Assembly: GCA_964461715.1 (NCBI GenBank)
Contig: CAYWVR010000013.1
Coordinates: 1 to 64,000 of the forward strand
Reading direction: 5' to 3'
Length of the DNA: 64,000 bases
Source: CAYWVR01 sp964461715
Lineage (GTDB): Bacteria > Planctomycetota > Phycisphaerae > FEN-1346
Part shown: positions 33,096 to 41,381 of the stretch, piece by piece
Numbering within the stretch: the first letter of the stretch is position 1
Layout of the letters: each line of letters begins with the position of its first letter
Notes under the pieces: generated by a model
Databases searched by the model: none
Told to the model about the DNA's origin: nothing
What the model saw: only the letters and a program-made list of their open reading frames with translations
Translations under genes and position numbers: made by a program

Positions 33096-34889
33096 GTGAG
33101 CATCCCGCGACCCGAGTATCCACGTCCCCAGTGCGTCCGGAGCGACTGGCTGTGCCTGAACGGTCCGTGGCAGTTCGAGATGGACCCGGGCGACAGTGGC
33201 CTGGCGCGGGGGCTCCTGGAACGGCCGCTCGAGGGCGAGATCGTTGTCCCCTTCGCCCCGGAGGCGCCGCTTTCGGGCGTCGGCCACACGGACTTCATTC
33301 CCGCCGCGTGGTACCGCCGCGAGGTGGCGATCCCGGAGACGTGGGCCGGCCGCCGCGTTCTCCTCCACTTCCAGGCCGTCGACTATGACGCCGCCGTCTG
33401 GGCAAACGGGACCCTCGTCGGGCGCCATCGCGGCGGGTTCACGCCGTTTACGTGCGACCTCTCCGACGTCGCCCGGCCGGGCGAGATCGCGACGGTCGTC
33501 GTCCGGGCCCGCGACGACGCCCGGGCCTCCAAGCCGCGCGGCAAGCAGTGCCCCGACTACGCGAACCGCGGGTGCCTTTACACCCGCACGACCGGCATCT
33601 GGCAGACCGTCTGGCTGGAGCCCGTGCCCGCGACGAGCCTCGGCCGGCCGCACGTGACGCCCGATCTGGCGGCCCGAAGGTTCCTCGTCGACGTGCCCGT
33701 CGCCGGGCCGCGCTCCGGTCTGAAGCTCCGCGCGACGCTCTCGGACGCCGACGGGGCCCTGGCCTCGGCCGAGACTGCCGCCGTTGCCTCGATGCGGCCG
33801 ATGGTCGAGCTCGCCGCTCCGGAGGGACGCGTGCGGCCGTGGGACCTCGACGACCCGCACCTTTACGGTCTCGATCTCGCGCTCGTCGACGCCGAGGGCG
33901 GCGTGGTCGACCGGGTCGAGAGCTACGCGGGCCTGCGCAGCGTTGCGGTGGACGGGCGGGCGGTGCTTTTGAATGGCCGACCCGTCTTCCAGCGGCTTGT
34001 CCTGGACCAGGGGTACTATCCCGACGGCGTGATGACCGCCCCGTCGGACGCGGCCCTGGTGCGGGACATCGAGCTGGCGAAGGAGGCGGGGTTCAACGGG
34101 GGCCGGCTCCACCAGAAGGTCTTCGAGGAACGGTTCCTCGCCCACGCCGACCGGCTCGGGTACCTCGTCTGGGGCGAGTTCGGCGACTGGGGCGCCTTCG
34201 CGGGCGACCGGACGGCGGGCCACGAGCCGACGGCGGCCCTGATGGCCCAGTGGGCGGAGATCCTCGCGCGAGACTTTTCCCATCCCTCCATCATCGGGTG
34301 GTGTCCCCTGAACGAATCGCCCCACGTGCCCCTGACGGACGAGGTCACCGTCCTCGACGACGTGACGCGCGGGCTGGTGGCCATGACGCACGCGGCGGAC
34401 CCGACGCGGCCGGTGGTCGACGCCTCCGGCTGGATCCATCGCGCCCCGGCGGCGGACGTCTACGACATGCACGATTACGACCAGGACCCGGCAGCGCTGG
34501 CGGCCCGGTTCGCCCCGCTGGCCGAGGGCCGCCCCCCCGAGGACCGAAACGCGAAACGCGCGAGCGGCTCGGTGCCCTGGCGCGGCCAGCCGTACTTCGT
34601 CAGCGAGTTCGGCGGCACGTGGTGGCAGCCCGGCGTCGCCGAGGACGCCGAGTCCTGGGGTTACGGCGAGAGGCCGCGAACGCCCGAGGAGTTCTACGCC
34701 CGCTTCGAGGGCCTGACCGGGGCGCTCCTCGAGAACCCCGGTCTCTTCGGCTACTGCTACACGCAGCTCACCGACGTCTACCAGGAGCAGAACGGCATCT
34801 ACACCTTCGACCGCGGCGCCAAGTTCGACCCCGCCCGCCTTCGCGCGGCCCAATCCCGGAAAGCCGCAATTGAGGAGTCAGGTGCCTGA
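33096..34889 (+). CDS. glycoside hydrolase family 2 protein
   Basis: 597 aa, GTG at 33096 preceded by AAGGAGAG. The jelly-roll sugar-binding domain opens with SDWLCLNGPWQFEMDPGD; an immunoglobulin-like domain and a TIM barrel follow. The acid/base Glu is in GWCPLNESPH and the nucleophile Glu in YFVSEFGGTWW. The substrate (beta-galactoside, glucuronide or mannoside) cannot be fixed by eye. As called it lacks a signal peptide, but one lies one base out of frame upstream. The 3' end overlaps the convergent GH5 gene by 12 bp. Confidence 0.88.
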   Translation: MSIPRPEYPRPQCVRSDWLCLNGPWQFEMDPGDSGLARGLLERPLEGEIVVPFAPEAPLSGVGHTDFIPAAWYRREVAIPETWAGRRVLLHFQAVDYDAAVWANGTLVGRHRGGFTPFTCDLSDVARPGEIATVVVRARDDARASKPRGKQCPDYANRGCLYTRTTGIWQTVWLEPVPATSLGRPHVTPDLAARRFLVDVPVAGPRSGLKLRATLSDADGALASAETAAVASMRPMVELAAPEGRVRPWDLDDPHLYGLDLALVDAEGGVVDRVESYAGLRSVAVDGRAVLLNGRPVFQRLVLDQGYYPDGVMTAPSDAALVRDIELAKEAGFNGGRLHQKVFEERFLAHADRLGYLVWGEFGDWGAFAGDRTAGHEPTAALMAQWAEILARDFSHPSIIGWCPLNESPHVPLTDEVTVLDDVTRGLVAMTHAADPTRPVVDASGWIHRAPAADVYDMHDYDQDPAALAARFAPLAEGRPPEDRNAKRASGSVPWRGQPYFVSEFGGTWWQPGVAEDAESWGYGERPRTPEEFYARFEGLTGALLENPGLFGYCYTQLTDVYQEQNGIYTFDRGAKFDPARLRAAQSRKAAIEESGA

Positions 34890-35903
34890 GCCGCGGTACA
34901 TGGCTCGCGCCGCGGGGGTGGGGGTGCCGTCGGCGGTGAAGGGCCCGAAGCGGCCGCGATAGTTCCAGGGGGCCCAGGCGACGCGGTGGGCGTCGAGGAC
35001 CGAGACGAAGTCGCGGTGCCAGGCGTCGCGAATCTCGGGCGGGGCGTGGTGGATGACGCCGAACTCGCCGCAGTAAAGGGGCAGGCCCGTCCGCTCCCGG
35101 GCCGCCAGCGGCGCCTGGATGCGGGCGGCCATCGACTCGGGGCCGCACGGCTCGTTCCACTTCGCGAGGCGGGCCTTGAGGTCCGGCGCGAGCCCTTCCC
35201 ACGCCTCCGCGGGCACCGGCCGCCCGGGGTACTGGATGGGCCCGTCGTAGGCCGCGCAGTCGGGCACGAACTCGGCCCGGTAATGCGTGATGATCATCGA
35301 ATTGTACTCGTGGAACGTCAGGATCAGATTGGGGTCGCCCGCAGGGATCGCCAGGTCCTCGAACGTGACGGCCTGGTTCCACGCGTTCGACCCGAGGACG
35401 ACGGTCCGCTCGGGCTCGGTCTCGCGGACGGCGGCGAGGGCGTAGGGGTAGACGCGGTTCCAGTCCTCGGGGTCGTCGGCGACAGGCTCGTTCAGGAGCT
35501 CGTAAGCCACCCGGTCGTTCGACCGGGAGGCGAGCCCTGCCGCAAGGTCGCGCCAGACGTCCGCGAAATGCTTCGGCGCCTCGGGGTCGGTGAAGAGCGG
35601 CCGCTCGGGGGCGTTGAAGAAGTGGCACCGGAGGATATGAAGGTCGACGATCGCCCGCAACCCGTGCCGCGCACAGGCGTCCAGGCACCCCTCCATCCGG
35701 TCCCACGCCTCCGCCTGCCGTACGCCGGACTCGTCGTACATGATCTGCTCGTCGACGGGGAGGCGGACGTGGTCGCAGCCGATGGCTGCGAGCTTCGCGA
35801 GATCCGCGTCCGTGACGTCGGCCGCCCGGCGGGGGCGGGTGTCGCGGGCGATGCTGCCGAGCCAGCCGCCGAGGTTGATGCCGCGTTGGATGTCAAAGGG
35901 CAT
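34878..35903 (-). CDS. glycoside hydrolase family 5 (cellulase-type) protein
   Basis: 341 aa from the ATG at 35903 with AGAGG upstream. TIM-barrel GH5: the acid/base Glu is in YELLNEPVAD and the nucleophile Glu in YCGEFGVIHH; INLGGWLG at the start and APWNYRGRFG near the end are typical. No signal peptide is visible. It is the last gene of a minus-strand run after a Gfo/Idh/MocA oxidoreductase and a hydroxyacid dehydrogenase, suggesting intracellular breakdown of a beta-glycan or glycoside. Confidence 0.87.
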   Translation of the reverse strand: MPFDIQRGINLGGWLGSIARDTRPRRAADVTDADLAKLAAIGCDHVRLPVDEQIMYDESGVRQAEAWDRMEGCLDACARHGLRAIVDLHILRCHFFNAPERPLFTDPEAPKHFADVWRDLAAGLASRSNDRVAYELLNEPVADDPEDWNRVYPYALAAVRETEPERTVVLGSNAWNQAVTFEDLAIPAGDPNLILTFHEYNSMIITHYRAEFVPDCAAYDGPIQYPGRPVPAEAWEGLAPDLKARLAKWNEPCGPESMAARIQAPLAARERTGLPLYCGEFGVIHHAPPEIRDAWHRDFVSVLDAHRVAWAPWNYRGRFGPFTADGTPTPAARAMYRGSGT

Positions 35904-35979
35904 GGGAAGCCTCTTTCGTGGCCGAGCCGCAGGCCGGGCGGGCGGGCCCGCGGCCTTACGACCGCACCTCATGGATGCA

Positions 35980-36921
35980 TCAATACTCACGCTCAAGATC
36001 CACAACGCCCGGCAGCGGCTCGTCGCGGGCGTCGCGGGCGAGGTTCTCGACGAGTCGGTCCGCGAGGCGGCCGCACAGGGGCGCGTCGCCGCCCCCGGCA
36101 GTGTGGCTGGTGATGAGCAGGCCGGGGGCCTCCCACAGCGGGTGCGCCTCGGGCAGCGGCTCGGGGTCCGTGACGTCGAGGATCGCCCGCCCGGGCCGCC
36201 CGTCCCAGAGGGCCGCGAGCAGGGCGTCGGTGTCGACGAGGGCCCCGCGGGCGATGTTGATAAGCACGGCCGAGGGTTTCATCATCGCCAGAGCCTCGGC
36301 GTCGACTATCCCGCGCGTCTCCGTCGTCAGCGGTGCCGCCAACACGATGTAGTCGCTCTCGCGCCAGAGCCGCGCGACACCGTCCGGCGCGACGACGTCG
36401 GTCACGTTCTCGACGGGCCTGCCGCTTCGGCGGCAGCCGATCACGTTCATGCCGAAAGCGGCGGCCCGCTCGGCGACGCCCAGGCCGATGGGCCCGAGGC
36501 CGACGATGCCGACCGTCCGTCCGGCGAGCTCCGTGTGCCCGAACCCCTCCCATTCGCCTCGCGCGTGGGCGGCATGATGATCGCCGAGGCGGCACGCGGC
36601 ATCGAGCATGGCGGCCATGACGAACTCGCCGATGGGGATGCGGTAGCAGGCCCCGCTCTCTGTGAGCCGCACCCCACGCTCCCTCACCAGCGGGACGAGG
36701 GCGTCGACGCCGGCGGAGGCGGAGTGGACCCACCGGACGTCCGGGGCGGCGGCGAAGGCTTCGCGCCGGACGCTCGACGGCCACGCCCAGAAGAAGACCT
36801 CGACGCTCGGAAACGGGCCCTCGGCGCCCTCGCCGTAGACGACCGGCTCGACCTCCACGCCGCGCCCTTCGGCGGCGGAACGGATGCGATCGAGCCAACG
36901 GTCGGGGACGAGAACCTTCAT
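35980..36921 (-). CDS. D-isomer 2-hydroxyacid dehydrogenase
   Basis: 313 aa, ATG at 36921. NAD-binding motif GLGPIGLGVAERAAAFG; the catalytic Arg is in NIARGALVD and the His in SHTAGGG; the Glu lies in DPEPLPEAHPL. The substrate could be glyoxylate, a phosphoglycerate-like acid or a sugar acid. It starts 2 bp after the Gfo/Idh/MocA gene ends and precedes the GH5 gene, so it is part of the same operon. Confidence 0.87.
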   Translation of the reverse strand: MKVLVPDRWLDRIRSAAEGRGVEVEPVVYGEGAEGPFPSVEVFFWAWPSSVRREAFAAAPDVRWVHSASAGVDALVPLVRERGVRLTESGACYRIPIGEFVMAAMLDAACRLGDHHAAHARGEWEGFGHTELAGRTVGIVGLGPIGLGVAERAAAFGMNVIGCRRSGRPVENVTDVVAPDGVARLWRESDYIVLAAPLTTETRGIVDAEALAMMKPSAVLINIARGALVDTDALLAALWDGRPGRAILDVTDPEPLPEAHPLWEAPGLLITSHTAGGGDAPLCGRLADRLVENLARDARDEPLPGVVDLEREY

Positions 36922-36923
36922 GC

Positions 36924-38042
36924 CTACGTAGCCTCGATCTTGACCTCGGATCCCGTGCGGGCGGATTCGTAGATCGCATCGAGCACGCGCTGGACCTGGA
37001 GGCCGTGCGCGCCCGGGGCCAACGGCTCGCGGCCCGCGGTGAGCGCGTCGACGAAGTCCTCCGCGAACCCCGGCGAGGGCCCGAGGCGGCGGCGGATGCG
37101 CGTCTCCGTGAGCGACCCGGATTCCTCGCGATAGAGCCACGCCTCGTACTGGTACCCCTCGCTGGCGTTCACCTGGCGGATCCCGCCCCGCTCCCCGAGA
37201 AGCTCCGTGAGCTGGTCCTCGCGCTTGCCGGAGAAGCCCGCCCAGCTCGCCTCAAGCACCAGCGTGGCCCCGCCCTCGAACCGCACGAACGCCACGCCGA
37301 AGTCCTCGACGTCGAACGATTTCTCCTGCTCCCGCGCGAGGCGCGACCCGACCGGGTCGTACGTCGCCGCGGTGACGCTGACCGGCCGGGGGTTGCCCAT
37401 GAGCCACATCGCGAGGTCCATGCGATGGACGCCGAGGTCGATGATCGGCCCGCCGCCGCTCTCGTCCTTCCGCCCAAACCACCCGCCGAACTTTGGGATG
37501 CCCCGCTCGCGCATCCACCGCGTGTGGGCGTAGTAGATGCGGCCGAGGGCCCCCGCGTCGACGAGGTCCTTCAGGGCCCGGCTCTCCGGGCGGAAGCGGA
37601 ACGAGAGATTGATGCCGAGGGTCAGGCCCCGCGTCTCGGCCTCCTCGACCATCCGCGCCCCCTCGCGGGCGTCCATGGCAAGGGGCTTTTCGACCAGGAC
37701 GTGCAGCCCCGTCTTCAAAGCCGCGAGCGTCACCGGCGCGTGGAGGTGGTTCGGCAGGCAGACGCTGACGGCATTCAGCTCAAGCCGTTCGGCGGCGGCG
37801 AAGAGGTCGTCGGTGGAGGTGAAACAGGCGGCGGCATCGACCTTGCGGGCCTCGGCCTGCTCCTTGAGCCGCGCTTCGTCGGTGTCGCACAGGGCCGCCA
37901 CCTCCGCCATCGGGTGCCGCCCGTACCCTTCGAGGTGGGCCTTTCCGATGCCGAGGCCGATCACGGCGACGCGGACCCGTTCGATGGTCTCGTCCTTCTT
38001 CGCACGCGTGTCCTTCGTCGTCTTCTTCCACGTCTTCGCCAT
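36924..38042 (-). CDS. Gfo/Idh/MocA family oxidoreductase
   Basis: 372 aa from the ATG at 38042 (AAAGGGA 7 bp upstream); an in-frame ATG lies 24 bp earlier. Rossmann domain with VAVIGLGIGKAHLEGY, the LPNHLHAP segment and the VLVEKPLAM (EKP) motif; the C-terminal alpha/beta domain has GGGPIIDLGVHRMDLAMWL with the catalytic His. It is an NAD(P)-dependent sugar or inositol dehydrogenase. First gene of the three-gene operon with the hydroxyacid dehydrogenase and GH5. Confidence 0.9.
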   Translation of the reverse strand: MAKTWKKTTKDTRAKKDETIERVRVAVIGLGIGKAHLEGYGRHPMAEVAALCDTDEARLKEQAEARKVDAAACFTSTDDLFAAAERLELNAVSVCLPNHLHAPVTLAALKTGLHVLVEKPLAMDAREGARMVEEAETRGLTLGINLSFRFRPESRALKDLVDAGALGRIYYAHTRWMRERGIPKFGGWFGRKDESGGGPIIDLGVHRMDLAMWLMGNPRPVSVTAATYDPVGSRLAREQEKSFDVEDFGVAFVRFEGGATLVLEASWAGFSGKREDQLTELLGERGGIRQVNASEGYQYEAWLYREESGSLTETRIRRRLGPSPGFAEDFVDALTAGREPLAPGAHGLQVQRVLDAIYESARTGSEVKIEAT

Positions 38043-38074
38043 CGCGTCATCCCTTTTCAAGGCCAAGGCCGCGC

Positions 38075-38103
38075 ATCGTCCCGCGGGGCGCGGCGCGTGT
38101 CAA
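38075..38103 (-). promoter_or_regulatory. sigma-70 promoter of the MocA-GH5 operon
   Basis: On the minus strand, TTGACA (38098-38103) is followed after 17 bp by GACGAT (38075-38080). The -35 is perfect; the -10 is weak, which may mean an activator is used. Confidence 0.4.
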
Positions 38104-38172
38104 GGGAAAGTGGGCCGTTCCCACGTCGCCCCGGGTCCCCCGAGGCAACCATCAGGAAAAAACACCAGGCCC

Positions 38173-38202
38173 TTGTTCTTCGGCCGGCGGGGGGTCTATG
38201 CT
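38173..38202 (+). promoter_or_regulatory. sigma-70 promoter of the OmcB-like gene
   Basis: TTGTTC (38173-38178) and TATGCT (38197-38202) are 18 bp apart; start near 38209, 55 nt before the ATG. Confidence 0.5.
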
Positions 38203-38263
38203 CAGGGCCGGAAGAGTGAGCTTCTGAGCAAGGGGGGGCTGACCACCCCGAAGGAGAACGACG

Positions 38264-39766
38264 ATGAAACGAGTATCGATACTGTGTGTCGCATTGGGGC
38301 TGCTGGTGGCCTGGGGCGCGGGGTGCTGTCCGCCGGCCCGCGAGGAGGCCCCGCCGCCGAAGTCCGCGCCGAAACCCGAGCCGAAGCCGATGCCCGCCAA
38401 GACGTCTCCGGAGTGCGCCGTCAGTGCCGCCAAGGTCCAGAAGATGGGCCCGACGGAGGTCGTCGTCGGCCAGCAATTCACCTACGACACGCGCGTCACC
38501 AACGCCGCCAAGGTGCCGCTGATGGACGTCGAGGTCCTCGAGATCCTGCCCAAGGGGTTCCGGGCCGTCGCCTCGGACCCGGAGGGCAAGGCCCAGGGCC
38601 AGAACCTGAAGTGGACGTGGGGCACCCTGAAGGCCGGCGAGAGCCGCACTTTCAAGGTCACGGCCGTCGCCGAGCAGACCGGACGCTTCGAGCCCTGCAC
38701 CCAGGTCACGTACCGGCCGTGCGTCCAGTGCATGGTCATCCGGGCCGTCAAGCCCGAGCTGGCCGTCACCAAGACCGGCCCCGCCGAGGTCCTCATCTGC
38801 GAACCGATCCGCTATGAGGTGACGGTCCAGAACACCGGCACGGGCCCGGCCAAGAACGTCACGTTCACGGACACGCTTCCAGCGGGCTTGAAGGCCGAGG
38901 GGGGCGGCAAGGCCCTCACCTCCGACATCGGCACCCTTGACTCCGGCGAGGCCAAGAAGATCGCCTACACCGTCATGGCCACCAAGACCGGCCGCTTCAC
39001 CAACACGGCCGTGGCCACCGGCGACGGCGACCTCAAGGCCCGGGCCACCCACACCGTTTCCGTCAAGCAGCCTGTCCTCAAGGTTACGAAGAAGGGCCCG
39101 TCGATGCGCTACATCGGACGCGAGGCCACCTTCGACATCACCGTCACCAACTCCGGCGACGGCGAGGCCCGCAACCTGATGCTCACCGACATGGTGCCGC
39201 GCGGCACGAGCTTCGCCGGCGCCACGGAAGGCGGGAAGATGGCGGCGGGGAAGGTGACGTGGGCCCTCGGCACGCTGGCCCCCGGGGCCAAGAAGTCCGT
39301 CTCCGTGACGCTCCGGGCCGATGCCAAGGGCACCTTCACCAACACCGTGAAGGCCACGGCCCTCTGCGCCGAGGCCACCGCCGACGCCACGCTCGAGGTC
39401 AAGGGCATCTCGGCCATTCTCCTCGAGGTCATCGACATCGAAGACCCGATCGAGGTCGGCGCCAACGAGACTTACGAGATCACCGTGACGAACCAGGGCT
39501 CGGCGGTCGGCACCAACATCAAGATCGTCTGCACGCTGCCGGCCGAGCAGGATTACGTCTCGACCAAGGGGCCCGTCCAAGCGACCGTCGAGGGCAAGAC
39601 GGTGACCTTCGCGCCGCTCGCGGAGCTCGCGCCGAAGGCCAAGGCCGTCTATCATGTCGTCACGAAGGGCACGAAGCCGGGCGACGTCCGGTTCGCGGTC
39701 GAGCTGACGAGCGACCAGATGACGACGCCCGCCAACGAGACCGAGAGCACGCACATCTACGAGTAG
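38264..39766 (+). CDS. OmcB-like lipoprotein with DUF11 repeats
   Basis: 500 aa, ATG at 38264 after AAGGAGAA. The signal peptide MKRVSILCVALGLLVAWGAG ends in a lipobox with a Cys pair. A Pro/Lys-rich linker leads to four immunoglobulin-like DUF11 repeats of about 110 residues; the pattern G-x-x-x-x-Y-x-x-T-V-x-N-x-G recurs (IRYEVTVQNTGTG, ATFDITVTNSGDG, ETYEITVTNQGSA). Family: the large cysteine-rich envelope proteins of PVC bacteria (chlamydial OmcB). Here Cys residues are few after the first repeat. Likely a structural cell-surface protein. Confidence 0.85.
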   Translation: MKRVSILCVALGLLVAWGAGCCPPAREEAPPPKSAPKPEPKPMPAKTSPECAVSAAKVQKMGPTEVVVGQQFTYDTRVTNAAKVPLMDVEVLEILPKGFRAVASDPEGKAQGQNLKWTWGTLKAGESRTFKVTAVAEQTGRFEPCTQVTYRPCVQCMVIRAVKPELAVTKTGPAEVLICEPIRYEVTVQNTGTGPAKNVTFTDTLPAGLKAEGGGKALTSDIGTLDSGEAKKIAYTVMATKTGRFTNTAVATGDGDLKARATHTVSVKQPVLKVTKKGPSMRYIGREATFDITVTNSGDGEARNLMLTDMVPRGTSFAGATEGGKMAAGKVTWALGTLAPGAKKSVSVTLRADAKGTFTNTVKATALCAEATADATLEVKGISAILLEVIDIEDPIEVGANETYEITVTNQGSAVGTNIKIVCTLPAEQDYVSTKGPVQATVEGKTVTFAPLAELAPKAKAVYHVVTKGTKPGDVRFAVELTSDQMTTPANETESTHIYE

Positions 39767-39888
39767 ACGAAGATCGTCTTTGACCCGCCCGGCAGGGGGG
39801 TCCGTGGCCTGGAGCACCGCGGGCCCCCCGGCGGGCGGTGGAGCTGCGCCTCGGGTGCCGTGTGCGCGCCCCCCCGGGAGGAGCGACC

Positions 39889-40385
39889 ATGGAACGGGGC
39901 GGGACCTCATCGTCGAGTACGGGCCGCCCATCGTGGGCACGCTCCTGTTTCTACTGGTGGCGTTCATCGTCTCCGGGTGGATCGGCCGGCTCGTTCGCCG
40001 CGCCGTCGCCAGGACCCGCGTCGACGAGACCGTGGCGGGGTTCCTCGGGCACATCGTCCGGTGGGGCCTCATGGTTCTGGCCGTGATCGCCTGTCTGGGC
40101 GTCTTCGGTGTCGAGACGACGAGCTTTGCTGCGGTGATCGGGGCGGCGGGCCTGGCGATCGGCCTGGCGCTCCAGGGCAGCCTATCGAGCCTCGCCGCGG
40201 GCGTGATGCTCCTGACCTTCCGCCCCTTCAAGGCCGGCGACTACATCTCCGTCGCGGGGGAGGGCGGCACGGTGGCCGAGATCGATCTCTTTGCGACCTG
40301 TCTCGATACCCCCGACAACCGCCGCGTCATCATCCCCAACAGCCAGGTCTTCGGGGCGGTCATCGAGAACTACTGGACCGGGTGA
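39889..40385 (+). pseudogene. decayed MscS-family channel gene
   Basis: An ATG at 39889 with GGGAGGAG upstream is in the right place but one base out of frame with the MscS frame that opens at 39903 (DLIVEYGPPIVGTLLFLLVAF). The pore helix region (AAVIGAAGLAIGLALQGSLSSLAAGVML) and the start of the beta domain (RPFKAGDYISV, NRRVIIPNSQVFG) are intact. The frame then stops at VIENYWTG, where the family would continue for about 90 residues. Frameshifted at the 5' end and cut at the 3' end. Confidence 0.65.
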
Positions 40386-40486
40386 TGTACGCCCTCGCCC
40401 ACGGGCGACATCACGCCGGAGAGCTCGCCCAGATTCTCAAGGAATACGGCGTCAAGCCGCCCCCGTGGTACCCGCGGCCCGGTTAA
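40385..40486 (+). pseudogene. C-terminal fragment of a DinB-like protein
   Basis: Fused directly to the MscS stop: the stop TGA overlaps an ATG at 40385. The 33-residue frame MYALAHGRHHAGELAQILKE plus YGVKPPPWYPRPG has the H-x-x-HH-x-G-E/Q-L helix that ends DinB/YfiT-type metal proteins. About 120 upstream residues of that family are absent. The pair looks like the scar of a deletion joining two genes. Confidence 0.5.
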
Positions 40487-40502
40487 GACGCGGGAGCCCG
40501 AC

Positions 40503-41381
40503 TCACACCGTGGCCCGGACGGTCTCGCCGGCCACGAGGGGCGCGAGGCGGCGGCGGGCGAAGCACGTCGTCGACCAGCCGAGGTGCCCGCCCAAGTGAC
40601 CGTCACCGATCATCGACGGGCGCCAGCGCATCGTGTGCAGCTTCGCGTAGGCGGAACGGTCGGCGGCGGAGAGGTCGGCCGGGACGCGGTGCCCGAGCAG
40701 GCCCATCGACGGGCTGAAGTGGCGCTCGATTGTCCCGAAGAGCGTCGTCCCCAGACCCATGAGAGCGGCATCGAGCGGCGAGGAGGCCACGTACGCCGCG
40801 TCCCGGACGTGCGCCAGGGCCGGGCCGAGGTTGTACGAGGGCGCGAGCGCCGGCGCCAGAAGCACCGCCCGATCCACCGTGACGCCGGGCGGCAGCGATT
40901 CGAGCGTCCAGACGGCCACCGCCCCGCCGCCGGAGTGGCCGATCAGGGTCACGGGCCGGCCCGGCATCCAGTCGCGGTAGGCGGCAACGGTCTCGGCCAG
41001 CTCGCGGGCGACGGCCCGGTTCCGGTCGCGGGCGAAGAGGTCCGTGACCCAGAACCCGAGCGGCCCGACGGACCAGTTATAGACGACGATACCCGCCTCC
41101 ACGCCGCCCTCGTCAAGCCCGCGGCGCAGGAGGCGCGGCAGCCAGTTCCATCCGCCGACGCCGCCGAGCGAGACGACGAGCCCCCGCTCCAGCCGCTCGC
41201 GCGACAGGTACCGGCTCCGATGCGCGAACCCGCCGCTCGGCCCATCCGGAAGCGGCGTCGCCGCGATGAAGTGCCCGTGCCGCAGCCGCGCGTCGCGATG
41301 CATGCGAAGGCCCCCCTGGCCGTCCCGATCGACAAGATGCCAAGCCGCAAGCGTCTTGGCGGCGTCCCCGCGCGTCGTCAT
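40503..41381 (-). CDS. alpha/beta hydrolase
   Basis: 292 aa, ATG at 41381, overlapping the upstream CreD-like gene by 4 bp (ATGA coupling). The nucleophile elbow is LIGHSGGGAVAV, the acid region is DAAYVASSPLDAALMG, and the His is in DGHLGGHLGW. No signal peptide. It is a paralogue of the lipoprotein hydrolase at 51523: both share LGPAL-x-x-VRD, a nucleophile elbow after LIG, and GHLG-x-HLG. Substrate unknown; the coupled membrane protein suggests a shared role at the inner membrane. Confidence 0.8.
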   Translation of the reverse strand: MTTRGDAAKTLAAWHLVDRDGQGGLRMHRDARLRHGHFIAATPLPDGPSGGFAHRSRYLSRERLERGLVVSLGGVGGWNWLPRLLRRGLDEGGVEAGIVVYNWSVGPLGFWVTDLFARDRNRAVARELAETVAAYRDWMPGRPVTLIGHSGGGAVAVWTLESLPPGVTVDRAVLLAPALAPSYNLGPALAHVRDAAYVASSPLDAALMGLGTTLFGTIERHFSPSMGLLGHRVPADLSAADRSAYAKLHTMRWRPSMIGDGHLGGHLGWSTTCFARRRLAPLVAGETVRATV

